The position numbers and the translations under genes were made by a program. This document shows positions 1 through 5,391 of a DNA stretch of 9,102 nt, piece after piece. Location: the NCBI GenBank assembly GCA_002374095.1, contig DFKY01000016.1:1-9102 (forward strand). The letters are read 5' to 3'. The notes beneath the pieces are model-generated. The model was not told the origin of the DNA. It searched no databases and saw only the letters and a program-made list of their open reading frames with translations. This DNA is from Lachnospiraceae bacterium UBA3633 (GTDB lineage: Bacteria; Bacillota; Clostridia; Lachnospirales; Lachnospiraceae). Numbering within the stretch: position 1 is the stretch's first letter; the number at the start of each line of letters is the position of its first letter.

Positions 1-34
1 AGTCTGCCCCCTTTGGCCACTCGGGAACCCATCC
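1..34 (-). tRNA. tRNA-Tyr, 5' part only (cut by window edge)
   Basis: Read on the minus strand, the 34 bases run from the acceptor stem (GGATGGG) through the D arm to the last base before the anticodon loop. They match the complete tRNA-Tyr at 210-291 except at one position: base 7 is c where the other copy has t. That change restores G at tRNA position 27. The rest of the gene lies beyond the left edge. It is the last member of the minus-strand tRNA cluster seen here. Confidence 0.85.
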
Positions 35-47
35 TTATAAAACTAAA

Positions 48-120
48 AGCCGATGAACGGACTCGAACCGTTAACCTGCTGATTACAAATCAGCTGCTCT
101 GCCAATTGAGCCACATCGGC
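48..120 (-). tRNA. tRNA-Thr (anticodon TGT)
   Basis: The minus strand folds into a full cloverleaf. The acceptor stem GCCGATG/CATCGGC pairs perfectly, the D stem is GCTC/GAGC, the anticodon stem is GCTGA/TCAGC with loop TTTGTAA (anticodon TGT, reading ACA-type threonine codons), and the T arm is AACGG-TTCGAGT-CCGTT. The discriminator base is U. The next bases are not CCA, so CCA must be added after transcription. It lies 7 bases downstream of tRNA-Val in the same transcription unit. Confidence 0.95.
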
Positions 121-127
121 ATGGTAC

Positions 128-200
128 TGGGACCAAGAGGGCTCGAACCTCTGCCCCCCTGCTTGTAAGGCAGATGCTCTCCCAGCTGAGCTAACACCCC
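128..200 (-). tRNA. tRNA-Val (anticodon TAC), acceptor stem poorly paired
   Basis: The minus strand shows a D arm (GCTC/GAGC), an anticodon stem-loop with loop CTTACAA (anticodon TAC), and a perfect T arm (AGAGG-TTCGAGC-CCTCT). The discriminator is A and no CCA is encoded. The acceptor halves do not match: the 5' strand is GGGGTGT and the 3' strand is TGGTCCC. Only the first three pairs are Watson-Crick, the next two are G-U wobbles, and positions 6/67 (G,G) and 7/66 (U,U) cannot pair. Each half looks like a normal tRNA-Val half, which suggests a mosaic of two tRNA-Val genes. It may be functional, impaired or a sequence artefact. Confidence 0.85.
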
Positions 201-209
201 ATATATAAT

Positions 210-291
210 TGGATGGGGGTGGATTCGAACCACCGAAGGCGTTGCCAGCAGATTTACAGTCTGTCCCCTTTGGCCACTCGGGAACCCATCC
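210..291 (-). tRNA. tRNA-Tyr (anticodon GTA)
   Basis: This is a class II tRNA on the minus strand. The acceptor stem GGATGGG/CCCATCC pairs perfectly, the T arm is GGTGG-TTCGAAT-CCACC, there is a long variable arm, and the anticodon loop is CTGTAAA (anticodon GTA, at plus positions 255-257). The anticodon stem is ACAGA/TCTGC, so A27 faces C43. The partial copy at 1-34 has G at this position and would pair. CCA is not encoded. It lies between tRNA-Asp and tRNA-Val in the cluster. Confidence 0.95.
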
Positions 292-303
292 ATAAAATTT
301 TAT

Positions 304-322
304 GGGCGGTAAAAATCCGCCC
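304..322 (-). other. Hairpin between tRNA-Asp and tRNA-Tyr
   Basis: GGGCGG (304-309) and CCGCCC (317-322) form a 6-bp all-GC stem with a 7-base AT loop. In the direction of tRNA transcription the hairpin is followed by an AT-rich stretch (ATAAAATTTTAT), but there is no clean run of T. It could be a leaky terminator or a processing signal that sets tRNA-Asp apart from the tRNAs downstream, or just a spacer structure. Confidence 0.45.
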
Positions 323-326
323 AATG

Positions 327-400
327 CGACCCGAAGGGGACTTGAACCCCTGACCTCTGCCGTGACAGGGCAGCGCTCTAACCAACTGAGCCACCGGGCC
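327..400 (-). tRNA. tRNA-Asp (anticodon GTC)
   Basis: The minus strand gives a standard cloverleaf. The acceptor stem GGCCCGG/TCGGGTC pairs with two wobbles, the anticodon stem CTGCC/GGCAG encloses loop CTGTCAC (anticodon GTC), and the T arm is AGGGG-TTCAAGT-CCCCT. The discriminator is G, as expected for tRNA-Asp. It is the first gene after the promoter at 429-457, about 22 bases from the predicted start of transcription. CCA is not encoded. Confidence 0.95.
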
Positions 401-428
401 ATAACTTATAAAACCTATAAGCCTAATA

Positions 429-457
429 ATTTTACAATAAAATTATAAAAAAAGCAA
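429..457 (-). promoter_or_regulatory. Promoter of the tRNA cluster
   Basis: On the minus strand a -35 box TTGCTT (452-457) and a -10 box TAAAAT (429-434) are separated by 17 bases, which fits a housekeeping sigma-A promoter. Transcription would start near 422, about 22 bases before tRNA-Asp. The -35 box ends 8 bases from the stop codon of the cyclodeaminase gene. No terminator hairpin is visible between that gene and the tRNAs, so read-through from upstream is also possible. Confidence 0.75.
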
Positions 458-465
458 GTATTTTT

Positions 466-1452
466 TTAGAGTTCTACAGTATTGAAAATCCCCTTATCTT
501 TCCCTATCTCATATACTCTTTGGCCAGTAACCAAGTCATATACTGCAGATCCTGTAGTTTCAAAAAAGGTTATCTCATCGTCATTTTCTCTACTTTTACA
601 TTTACCTTCTACAAGTTCGCCAAGTTCTCCAGTAATCATTTCTTTTTTGAAAAGACCTTTTTTCATAGGTTTTAAGAAATCACCTGTCTCATTTATAGTT
701 CCATCCATAGTATCAACTATAATCTTAGAAGCTTTAAGAACTATATATTCATCTATTTCTGACATCTCTGGTGTATAAGACCCTACGCCATTGATATGAC
801 ACCCTTTTTTTACTTTCTTTCCATCAAATACCGGATTATTTGACACAGTAACAGCAGTAATTATGTCAGCTTCATCTATCGCTTCATCAGAACTTTTACA
901 TGCTACAAACTTTTGTGTCTTTCCTACCTTTACTCTATCTATGAAGTTTTTAACATTGTCAGTATTTCTACTATACACTTTCACAACTTCTATATCACGG
1001 ACTGCAAGAACGGCATCAAGTTGAGTTTCAGCTTGACCACCCGTACCAATAAGTGCAAAAACTTTAGAGTCTTTTTTCGCTAGATACTCTGTAGCTGCAC
1101 CACTAAGTGCACCAGTTCTTAGTCTTGTAAGATAAGTTCCATCCATTATTGCATTCACTATACCTGTCTTAGCATCTTCAAGTATGACTGTCGCAGGGCA
1201 TGCAGAAAGCCCAAGTTTTGGATTGTCAGGATACACGGATACAAGTTTCACACCAAGAGCATTACTTCCAGGTACATATCCATACATATAAAGGCTATTG
1301 CCATTATATTCTTTTACATTTAGATTGGCTCTAAGTGGTATGTCGGTCTTACCATTTGAATAACTTACAGCTGCATCCTTTACAGCTTTTATTGCATCAT
1401 TCATAGTCATTATCTTTTTCATGTCAGATTCATTAAATGTATATATTTTCAT
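466..1452 (-). CDS. Ornithine cyclodeaminase / mu-crystallin family protein
   Basis: A 328-residue NAD(P)-binding enzyme of the ornithine cyclodeaminase/mu-crystallin family. Members include ornithine cyclodeaminase (ornithine to proline plus ammonia), some alanine dehydrogenases and imine reductases; the substrate here cannot be fixed from sequence. Visible marks are a conserved lysine in GVKLVSVYPDN (K69), TRLRTGALSGAA (about 109-120), a Rossmann glycine loop IGTGGQA (135-141), GCHINGVGSYTPEMSEID (about 217-234) with the acidic residue expected at the active site, and MDGTINETGD near 249-258. The start at 1452 has a good AAGGAGAAGACT site just upstream. A longer frame to 1524 is rejected because it would overlap the preceding gene. 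Only 10 bases separate it from the SEC-C gene, so the two are co-transcribed. Confidence 0.9.
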   Translation of the reverse strand: MKIYTFNESDMKKIMTMNDAIKAVKDAAVSYSNGKTDIPLRANLNVKEYNGNSLYMYGYVPGSNALGVKLVSVYPDNPKLGLSACPATVILEDAKTGIVNAIMDGTYLTRLRTGALSGAATEYLAKKDSKVFALIGTGGQAETQLDAVLAVRDIEVVKVYSRNTDNVKNFIDRVKVGKTQKFVACKSSDEAIDEADIITAVTVSNNPVFDGKKVKKGCHINGVGSYTPEMSEIDEYIVLKASKIIVDTMDGTINETGDFLKPMKKGLFKKEMITGELGELVEGKCKSRENDDEITFFETTGSAVYDLVTGQRVYEIGKDKGIFNTVEL

Positions 1453-1462
1453 AGTCTTCTCC

Positions 1463-1969
1463 TTATAGTCCTTTCCCACAACATTTCTTATACTTCTTTC
1501 CACTTCCACATGGACATGGATCATTTGGATATACTTTATCTTCTTCTCTTCTCACAATCTGTTCACTCTTACATTCTCTATATAATTCTTGTCTTTTTTC
1601 TTTTGTAAGAATACTATCCCACTCAGGAAGATCGTAGAGCCAATTTGCTTTTGCTCTTACCATATTGGAATACAAATCTTCTGGTTTAATTTTTATCTTA
1701 ACCTTTGACGACTCCTTAAGCTTCTCTATAGGATTAGGTTTTTCTATAGACTCATTAATCCCCTCAAGGAAACCTACAAAATAAGTAATGTCCATACCGT
1801 ATTCTGATGCTAATGATTCTACAGTGCCAACTATCTCTTTAGTAGGATCGCTTAATATTTTTTTGTATATTTCTTTTTCTTCTGCAAAATACTTTTCCCA
1901 CACGCTCTTCATAGCTTTCTGATCTGTCGTATCATAGGCTATCTCGTGCCAATTATCCAATAATGACAT
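1463..1969 (-). CDS. SEC-C motif (zinc-binding) protein
   Basis: A 168-residue protein ending in a textbook SEC-C motif: C152-P-C154, eight residues, then C163-C164 followed by GKGL. SEC-C motifs bind zinc and occur at the end of SecA and in many small bacterial proteins, where they are thought to mediate contacts with proteins or ribosomes. The first ~130 residues are charged and probably helical, with no catalytic signature I recognise; they contain no SecA ATPase parts. The start is supported by AAGGAG seven bases before ATG and by the extended -10 promoter at 2006-2011. It is the first gene of a two-gene unit with the cyclodeaminase. A functional link between the two is not evident from sequence. 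Confidence 0.85.
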   Translation of the reverse strand: MSLLDNWHEIAYDTTDQKAMKSVWEKYFAEEKEIYKKILSDPTKEIVGTVESLASEYGMDITYFVGFLEGINESIEKPNPIEKLKESSKVKIKIKPEDLYSNMVRAKANWLYDLPEWDSILTKEKRQELYRECKSEQIVRREEDKVYPNDPCPCGSGKKYKKCCGKGL

Positions 1970-2005
1970 AATATGCTCCTTTTAGCGATTTTCAAGATTT
2001 TCTAT

Positions 2006-2038
2006 ATTATAGCATAACTAACTTTTTTATGCTATAAT
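2006..2038. promoter_or_regulatory. Palindromic divergent promoter pair (SEC-C gene / hpf)
   Basis: A perfect 12-bp inverted repeat (2006-2017 and 2027-2038, 9-base centre) carries ATGCTATAAT facing outward on each strand. This gives an extended -10 (TGC-TATAAT) for hpf at 2030-2038 and a mirror-image one for the SEC-C gene at 2006-2014. With a 17-base spacer, both -35 regions would read TAGCAT, which is weak, so the promoters probably depend on the TGn element. Predicted starts are near 2045 (plus) and 1999 (minus). Both leaders then carry near-identical ribosome sites (AAAGGAGCAAATT and AAAAGGAGCATATT). Confidence 0.8.
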
Positions 2039-2067
2039 TAGAAGAAATAAGATGAAAGGAGCAAATT

Positions 2068-2607
2068 ATGAAGATAATAATGTCAGGAAGAGGTATCGAT
2101 CTCACAGACGGAATTAAAAAACGTGTAGAAGAAAAACTCTCAAAGCTTGATAAATTTTTTACCAATGAAACCACAGCGACAGTTACACTAAAAAAAGAAA
2201 AAATAGGTGACGTGGCAGAAATAAATATTCCTGTCCGTGGTAATCTTCTCCGTGTATCCGAATGTCAGGATAACCTTTTTGCTTCTATAGATACAGCAGT
2301 AGATAAACTTGAGCGACAGATAAGAAAATATCGCACAAAAATTCACGACAACAAGATTCACAACATCATGAAAAATATGTCTGAAGGAGATTTTAGCGAA
2401 GAGCAAATTGAAGAAGAAAATTCTGACATAAAGATTGTGAAGAAAAAACAGATGCTTCTAAAGCCAATGGATGATGAAGAGGCATGTATGCAACTTGATA
2501 TGATAGGTCATACATTTTTCTTATATGAAAATACATCAGGAAAAATTTGTGTAGCATATAAAAGAGGTGATGGAGGCTTTGGCATTATAGAGCCAGATGT
2601 AGAATAG
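2068..2607 (+). CDS. hpf: Ribosome hibernation promoting factor, long form
   Basis: A 179-residue protein with the two-domain structure of long HPF. Residues 1 to about 96 are the S30AE/HPF domain (MKIIMSGRGIDLTDGIKKRV at the start, a basic ERQIRKYRTKI helix at its end), which binds the small-subunit decoding channel. A charged linker (about 97-122) follows. Residues about 123-179 are the C-terminal domain (VKKKQMLLKPMDDEEACMQL, then GHTFFLYEN), which in long HPFs dimerises to join two 70S ribosomes into an inactive 100S particle. It is the only plus-strand gene here. It has AAAGGAG six bases before the ATG and an extended -10 promoter shared in mirror image with the SEC-C gene. It ends at the bidirectional hairpin at 2612-2642. 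Confidence 0.96.
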   Translation: MKIIMSGRGIDLTDGIKKRVEEKLSKLDKFFTNETTATVTLKKEKIGDVAEINIPVRGNLLRVSECQDNLFASIDTAVDKLERQIRKYRTKIHDNKIHNIMKNMSEGDFSEEQIEEENSDIKIVKKKQMLLKPMDDEEACMQLDMIGHTFFLYENTSGKICVAYKRGDGGFGIIEPDVE

Positions 2608-2611
2608 ATAT

Positions 2612-2642
2612 AAAAAGCGAGTGGTTACCCCACTCGCTTTTT
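2612..2642. terminator. Bidirectional terminator between hpf and rnhA
   Basis: An 8-bp GC-rich stem (GCGAGTGG 2617-2624 / CCACTCGC 2630-2637) with a 5-base loop is flanked by five A on the left and a run of T on the right. It can therefore end transcription in both directions. It lies 4 bases after the hpf stop codon. The rnhA stop codon (2625-2627) is inside the loop, so one arm also encodes the last residues of RNase HI. Confidence 0.93.
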
Positions 2643-3080
2643 TATTGCTTCATTAGCTAAAGCATCACATCTTTCATTTTCTACATTATCCGCATGCCCT
2701 TTAACCCAGACAAATGTCACTCTATGAAAGTTTGTAAGCTTTATCATTCTCTCCCACAAATCTATATTCTTTACTTCATCCTTCTTTCCCCGCCTAAAAT
2801 CAGTTTTAAGCCAGGACTCTATCCATTTTTTATTATAGGCATCTACAAGGTATCTCGAATCCGATGTTAATGTCACATCACACGCTTCCTTTAAAGTCTC
2901 AAGGGCAATTATAGCAGAAAGTAGCTCCATCCTATTATTGGTTGTCGATTCAAAGGCATCACTAATTTCTACCCTCTTTTTAGCTCCATCTTCATCGACA
3001 TACTTTATAACTACCCCATAACCACCAGGTCCTGGATTACCCTTTGATGCTCCATCAGTCCATATATCTACATGCTTCAT
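2625..3080 (-). CDS. rnhA: Ribonuclease HI
   Basis: A 151-residue type 1 RNase H, the usual size for the single-domain enzyme. It cuts the RNA strand of RNA:DNA hybrids such as R-loops and Okazaki primers, using two metal ions. All catalytic residues are visible: D9 (DIWTDGASKGNPGPGGYG), E52 (NRMELL), D74 (TSDSRYLVDA) and D139 (RCDALA), with the loop histidine H129 (VKGHADN). I start it at the ATG at 3080, which begins MKHVDIWTDG and lies one base after the cdd stop codon, with GAGGA inside the end of cdd. A start at 3104 would add eight residues and overlap cdd. It is the last gene of the eamA-cdd-rnhA operon. Its final codons form one arm of the terminator shared with hpf. Confidence 0.96.
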   Translation of the reverse strand: MKHVDIWTDGASKGNPGPGGYGVVIKYVDEDGAKKRVEISDAFESTTNNRMELLSAIIALETLKEACDVTLTSDSRYLVDAYNKKWIESWLKTDFRRGKKDEVKNIDLWERMIKLTNFHRVTFVWVKGHADNVENERCDALANEAIKKRVG

Positions 3081-3081
3081 G

Positions 3082-3534
3082 TTACTTAAATTCCTCATAG
3101 TCAAATCTAAATGGTATTAATTCATCAAGAGAATAAACTTTTTCATTTATAACTTCATATTGCGAAGCATTTATATCGCCAGTAATATGAATTTTGGGGA
3201 GTATTACTTTAAAGTCATCTTTGCAAAACTCTGCCATAACTTGACGACACACTCCGCATGGAGATGCATTTTTAAGATTTTTATCTCCATCAGTTCCAGC
3301 AACCACAACCATAGCTTCAAACTCTCTCTCTCCATGCTTTACAGCATCGAAGAAAGCAACTCTTTCCGCACATGAAGTAGGCGAAAATGCTCCACTTTCA
3401 ATATTGCACCCTACATATACTTTACCACTTTTGCAAAGTAATGCTGCTCCCACTTTATAATGAGAATATGGTGTATATGCTTTTTCTCTTATTAGTAAAG
3501 CTTCTTTTAATAACGCTTTATATTTTTCTTCCAT
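3082..3534 (-). CDS. cdd: Cytidine deaminase
   Basis: A 150-residue zinc enzyme of pyrimidine salvage that converts cytidine and deoxycytidine to uridine and deoxyuridine. The family signature is intact: C55-A-E57 with the proton-shuttling glutamate, and P-C93-G-V-C96 providing the other zinc ligands. The N-terminal AYTPYSHYKVGAALL (about 19-33) and the GCNIESGAFSPTSCAER region match the substrate-binding part of small tetrameric Cdd enzymes, which are usually about 130-140 residues; this one is slightly long because of a C-terminal tail. The ribosome site AAGGGGTGA overlaps the end of the transporter gene 6 bases upstream. The rnhA start follows its stop by one base, so all three genes are one mRNA. 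Confidence 0.95.
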   Translation of the reverse strand: MEEKYKALLKEALLIREKAYTPYSHYKVGAALLCKSGKVYVGCNIESGAFSPTSCAERVAFFDAVKHGEREFEAMVVVAGTDGDKNLKNASPCGVCRQVMAEFCKDDFKVILPKIHITGDINASQYEVINEKVYSLDELIPFRFDYEEFK

Positions 3535-3540
3535 CTATAA

Positions 3541-4467
3541 TCACCCCTTTTTAATTTCATACACTTTTTTATTATTTTCAGTAATCTGCACAAATATTAT
3601 AGATATAAAGGTAAGTAGTATTCCCATAATCTGAAAGAAATTAAGACTTTGTCCAAGTAAAATCCATCCAAATATTGCTGCAAATATTCCTTCAAGACTC
3701 ATAATGAGTGTAGCTATAATTGGGTCACAATACTTCTGCCCAAGTATTTGAAATGTATACGCTACACCTGATGCAAAAATCCCAGAATAAAGAATACTGT
3801 ATTTTGCAATTTTTAAATTTTCAATTGAAAATGGTTCCTCTTTTGCTATAACCGCACATGCAAATCCCATTATTCCAATTATCACAAATCTGAAAAAAGA
3901 AAACTTTATCGGATCTATCCCCTTCACATACTTTGGAACTTGTATGATAGTTATAGAGTAAAGTATCGTAGATACAAAAACCCACACATCTCCCATATTG
4001 ATCCCACTCACATCACCAGCACTAAGTATCATTATGCCAATCATAGATGTAATTATAAAAATCCATGTGATAAGTCTTATCTTCCTACGATACAATATAA
4101 GCATAAGTATTGGTACGCATACAACTTCAAGTGCCGCTATAAGACCTGCCTTTGCTGTCGTAGTTCCTTGCACTCCAATTTGTTGCGTTATCATTGCAAA
4201 AAAAAGAACTATTCCACACCAAAAAGAATTTTTTATAGTTATGAGTTTTGGCTCATCTTTTCTAAAAAAGCATATTATATGTGTTTTAAAATAATTATCA
4301 AATAATATAATGACAAATATAGCAAGACATCCAAAGACACATCTATATGTGTTAAATGTAAATGCACCAAGCACCTCTCCGCCAAGGTACTGTGAAATAA
4401 ATGAGCCACCCCAGATAATAGCTGTGATAAGTAAATATATAATTCCTTTTGTCTGCCCTTTAATCAT
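3541..4467 (-). CDS. EamA/DMT-family transporter
   Basis: A 308-residue membrane protein of the drug/metabolite transporter superfamily, made of two EamA repeats of about five helices each. The repeat hallmarks are visible: IIWGGSFISQYLGGE in helix 1, TTTAKAGLIAALEVVCVPIL ending the first repeat, and SGVAYTFQILGQKY with SLEGIFAAIFGWILLGQ in the second. Such proteins export or import metabolites; the substrate cannot be told. There is no Shine-Dalgarno site before the chosen ATG. Instead an extended -10 box lies so close (4474-4479) that transcription should begin at the A of the ATG, suggesting a leaderless mRNA. A longer frame from GTG at 4500 would begin inside a terminator and upstream of the -10 box. 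First gene of the eamA-cdd-rnhA operon. Confidence 0.9.
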   Translation of the reverse strand: MIKGQTKGIIYLLITAIIWGGSFISQYLGGEVLGAFTFNTYRCVFGCLAIFVIILFDNYFKTHIICFFRKDEPKLITIKNSFWCGIVLFFAMITQQIGVQGTTTAKAGLIAALEVVCVPILMLILYRRKIRLITWIFIITSMIGIMILSAGDVSGINMGDVWVFVSTILYSITIIQVPKYVKGIDPIKFSFFRFVIIGIMGFACAVIAKEEPFSIENLKIAKYSILYSGIFASGVAYTFQILGQKYCDPIIATLIMSLEGIFAAIFGWILLGQSLNFFQIMGILLTFISIIFVQITENNKKVYEIKKG

Positions 4468-4473
4468 CAGTCT

Positions 4474-4502
4474 ATTATAGCACAGTATTAAAAAAATCAC
4501 TA
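4474..4502 (-). promoter_or_regulatory. Extended -10 promoter of the EamA operon
   Basis: On the minus strand, TGC-TATAAT (-10 at 4474-4479) is preceded at 17 bases by TAGTGA (4497-4502), a weak -35 match that lies inside the stem of the upstream terminator. Six bases separate the -10 box from the ATG at 4467, so the predicted first base of the mRNA is the first base of the start codon. The GTGCTATAAT core is the same as in the FAD-gene promoter. Confidence 0.75.
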
Positions 4503-4521
4503 CATTAAGTAGTGATTTTTT
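4491..4521 (-). terminator. Terminator of the HU-rqcP-divIC operon
   Basis: A perfect 13-bp stem (4491-4503 with 4509-4521; GTAGTGAT core plus an A/T tract) and a 5-base loop lie 11 bases after the divIC stop codon. On the minus strand the hairpin ends in a run of T, as expected for a Rho-independent terminator. The stem also contains the -35 position of the next promoter. Confidence 0.9.
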
Positions 4522-4532
4522 AATTCTTTTAA

Positions 4533-4847
4533 TTAACGAGGTTTTATAATAATCTCATCTTTTTTTATAAGCCCAAGCTCTTCCCTTGCAAGAGATTCAT
4601 ACTCTTCATCTGAAATCGTATCTTGTCCTGATACATTTTTAGGTTTTTCTTTACTCTTTTCAGATTCAATCTCATCTCGTAAGTTCTCAACTTGTGCTAC
4701 TTTACTCTCATACTCATATTGCTTTGCCCTTAAAATCTTTACTTCATTGTATATTACTATACCAAGAAATAAAAGTAAAACAATAAGTATAAGTCTTTTT
4801 TTTGATGAGATAAGTCTTACTCCGCCTCTACTTCTTTTTGCGTTCAT
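4533..4847 (-). CDS. divIC: Septum formation initiator DivIC/FtsB family
   Basis: A 104-residue bitopic membrane protein: a short basic cytoplasmic tail (1-19, rich in K and R), one transmembrane helix (about 20-35, LILIVLLLFLGIVIY), a coiled coil (about 37-65) and a C-terminal segment (EYESLAREELGLIKKDEIII) typical of the DivIC/FtsB family. In Firmicutes DivIC joins FtsL and DivIB (FtsQ) at the division septum and controls activation of septal wall synthesis. Its first 20 bases overlap the end of rqcP in another frame, and there is no clear ribosome site, so it is probably translated by coupling. The FtsB/DivIC label rests on topology, the C-terminal motif and the rqcP neighbour, since sequence conservation in the family is low. 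Confidence 0.88.
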   Translation of the reverse strand: MNAKRSRGGVRLISSKKRLILIVLLLFLGIVIYNEVKILRAKQYEYESKVAQVENLRDEIESEKSKEKPKNVSGQDTISDEEYESLAREELGLIKKDEIIIKPR

Positions 4848-5040
4848 ATGGCATTTTCAAAATTTCATGGATTATCTCATTTTCTCCATGTCTTATAGTA
4901 ATTTTGTCTCCTAAAGAGACTTGATAATTTGCCTTTTTTACGACGCCATTTACCGATACCTTATCATTATCGCATAAAGCATTTGCAACTGTACGCCTTT
5001 TGATTATACGAGCTTCTTTCAGGTATTTATCAAGACGCAT
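4828..5040 (-). CDS. rqcP: RqcP (YabO), S4-domain ribosome quality-control factor
   Basis: A 70-residue protein consisting almost entirely of an S4 RNA-binding domain: RLDKYLKEARIIKRRTVANALC, then KVSVNGVVKKANYQVSLGDKITI. This is the Hsp15/YabO family. In Bacillus subtilis RqcP works with RqcH on stalled 50S subunits, helping alanine tails to be added to blocked nascent chains. It is a little shorter than the Bacillus protein (about 86 residues) at the C-terminus. Its ATG lies 3 bases after the HU stop codon, and its end overlaps divIC by 20 bases. The gene order HU-rqcP-divIC resembles the Bacillus yabO-yabP-yabQ-divIC region, but the two sporulation genes are missing. Confidence 0.93.
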   Translation of the reverse strand: MRLDKYLKEARIIKRRTVANALCDNDKVSVNGVVKKANYQVSLGDKITIRHGENEIIHEILKMPYERKKK

Positions 5041-5043
5041 TAA

Positions 5044-5316
5044 TTAGTTGATCATCTCTTTAAATGACTTACCAGCTTTGAACTTAGGATTCTTTGATGC
5101 TGCTATCTTTATTTCTTCGCCAGTTTGTGGATTTCTTCCAGTTCTTGCCTTTCTATTTGATACATCAAATGTACCAAATCCAGCAATTGCAACTTTCTCG
5201 CCACCTTTAAGAGAGTTTTGGATAGTCTCAACAAATGCATTTATAGCTGCTTCGCTATCTTTCTTTGATAATCCTGTAACTTCTGCTACTTTTACTACTA
5301 ATTCACCTTTATTCAT
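5044..5316 (-). CDS. hup: HU family DNA-binding protein
   Basis: A 90-residue DNABII protein of exactly the usual size. It begins MNKGELVVKVAEVTGLSKKDSEAA (written here in part: helical dimerisation region to about residue 40), then has GFGTFDVSNRKARTGRNPQTGEE, the beta arm with the proline that inserts into DNA, and ends KNPKFKAGKSFKEMIN. HU bends and compacts chromosomal DNA as a dimer. The ribosome site AGGAGGTAATT before ATG is the strongest in the window, as fits an abundant protein. It is first in the HU-rqcP-divIC operon, with its own promoter at 5403-5430 and a leader of about 80 bases rich in small palindromes that may influence expression. Confidence 0.96.
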   Translation of the reverse strand: MNKGELVVKVAEVTGLSKKDSEAAINAFVETIQNSLKGGEKVAIAGFGTFDVSNRKARTGRNPQTGEEIKIAASKNPKFKAGKSFKEMIN

Positions 5317-5342
5317 AATTACCTCCTACATATTGACCTTTT

Positions 5343-5391
5343 AGGTCTTCGGTAAACCCATCATATAGTATGTACTATACGAAGAGCTCTT
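5343..5391 (-). promoter_or_regulatory. Palindrome-rich leader of the HU operon
   Basis: The roughly 80-base leader between the predicted start (near 5396) and the HU ATG contains several inverted repeats: AAGAGCTCTT (5382-5391), TATAGTA/TACTATA with a 2-base centre (5364-5379), and CTTCG/CGAAG (5347-5351 with 5380-5384) enclosing it. A further GACCT/AGGTC pair lies just before the ribosome site. As DNA they could be operators; as RNA they would form a nested hairpin upstream of the start. No known riboswitch class is recognised. Confidence 0.4.

Noticed and set aside
43..402. Minus-strand open frame of about 119 codons across the tRNA genes
   Set aside because: It simply reads through four tRNA genes and has no ribosome site; the tRNA cloverleaves explain the sequence.
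1453..1524. N-terminal extension of the cyclodeaminase
   Set aside because: It would overlap the SEC-C gene, the extra residues do not fit the family, and a good ribosome site precedes the ATG at 1452.
3940..4305. Plus-strand open frames opposite the EamA transporter
   Set aside because: They are antisense shadows of a well-supported membrane protein and show low-complexity, unconserved-looking translations.
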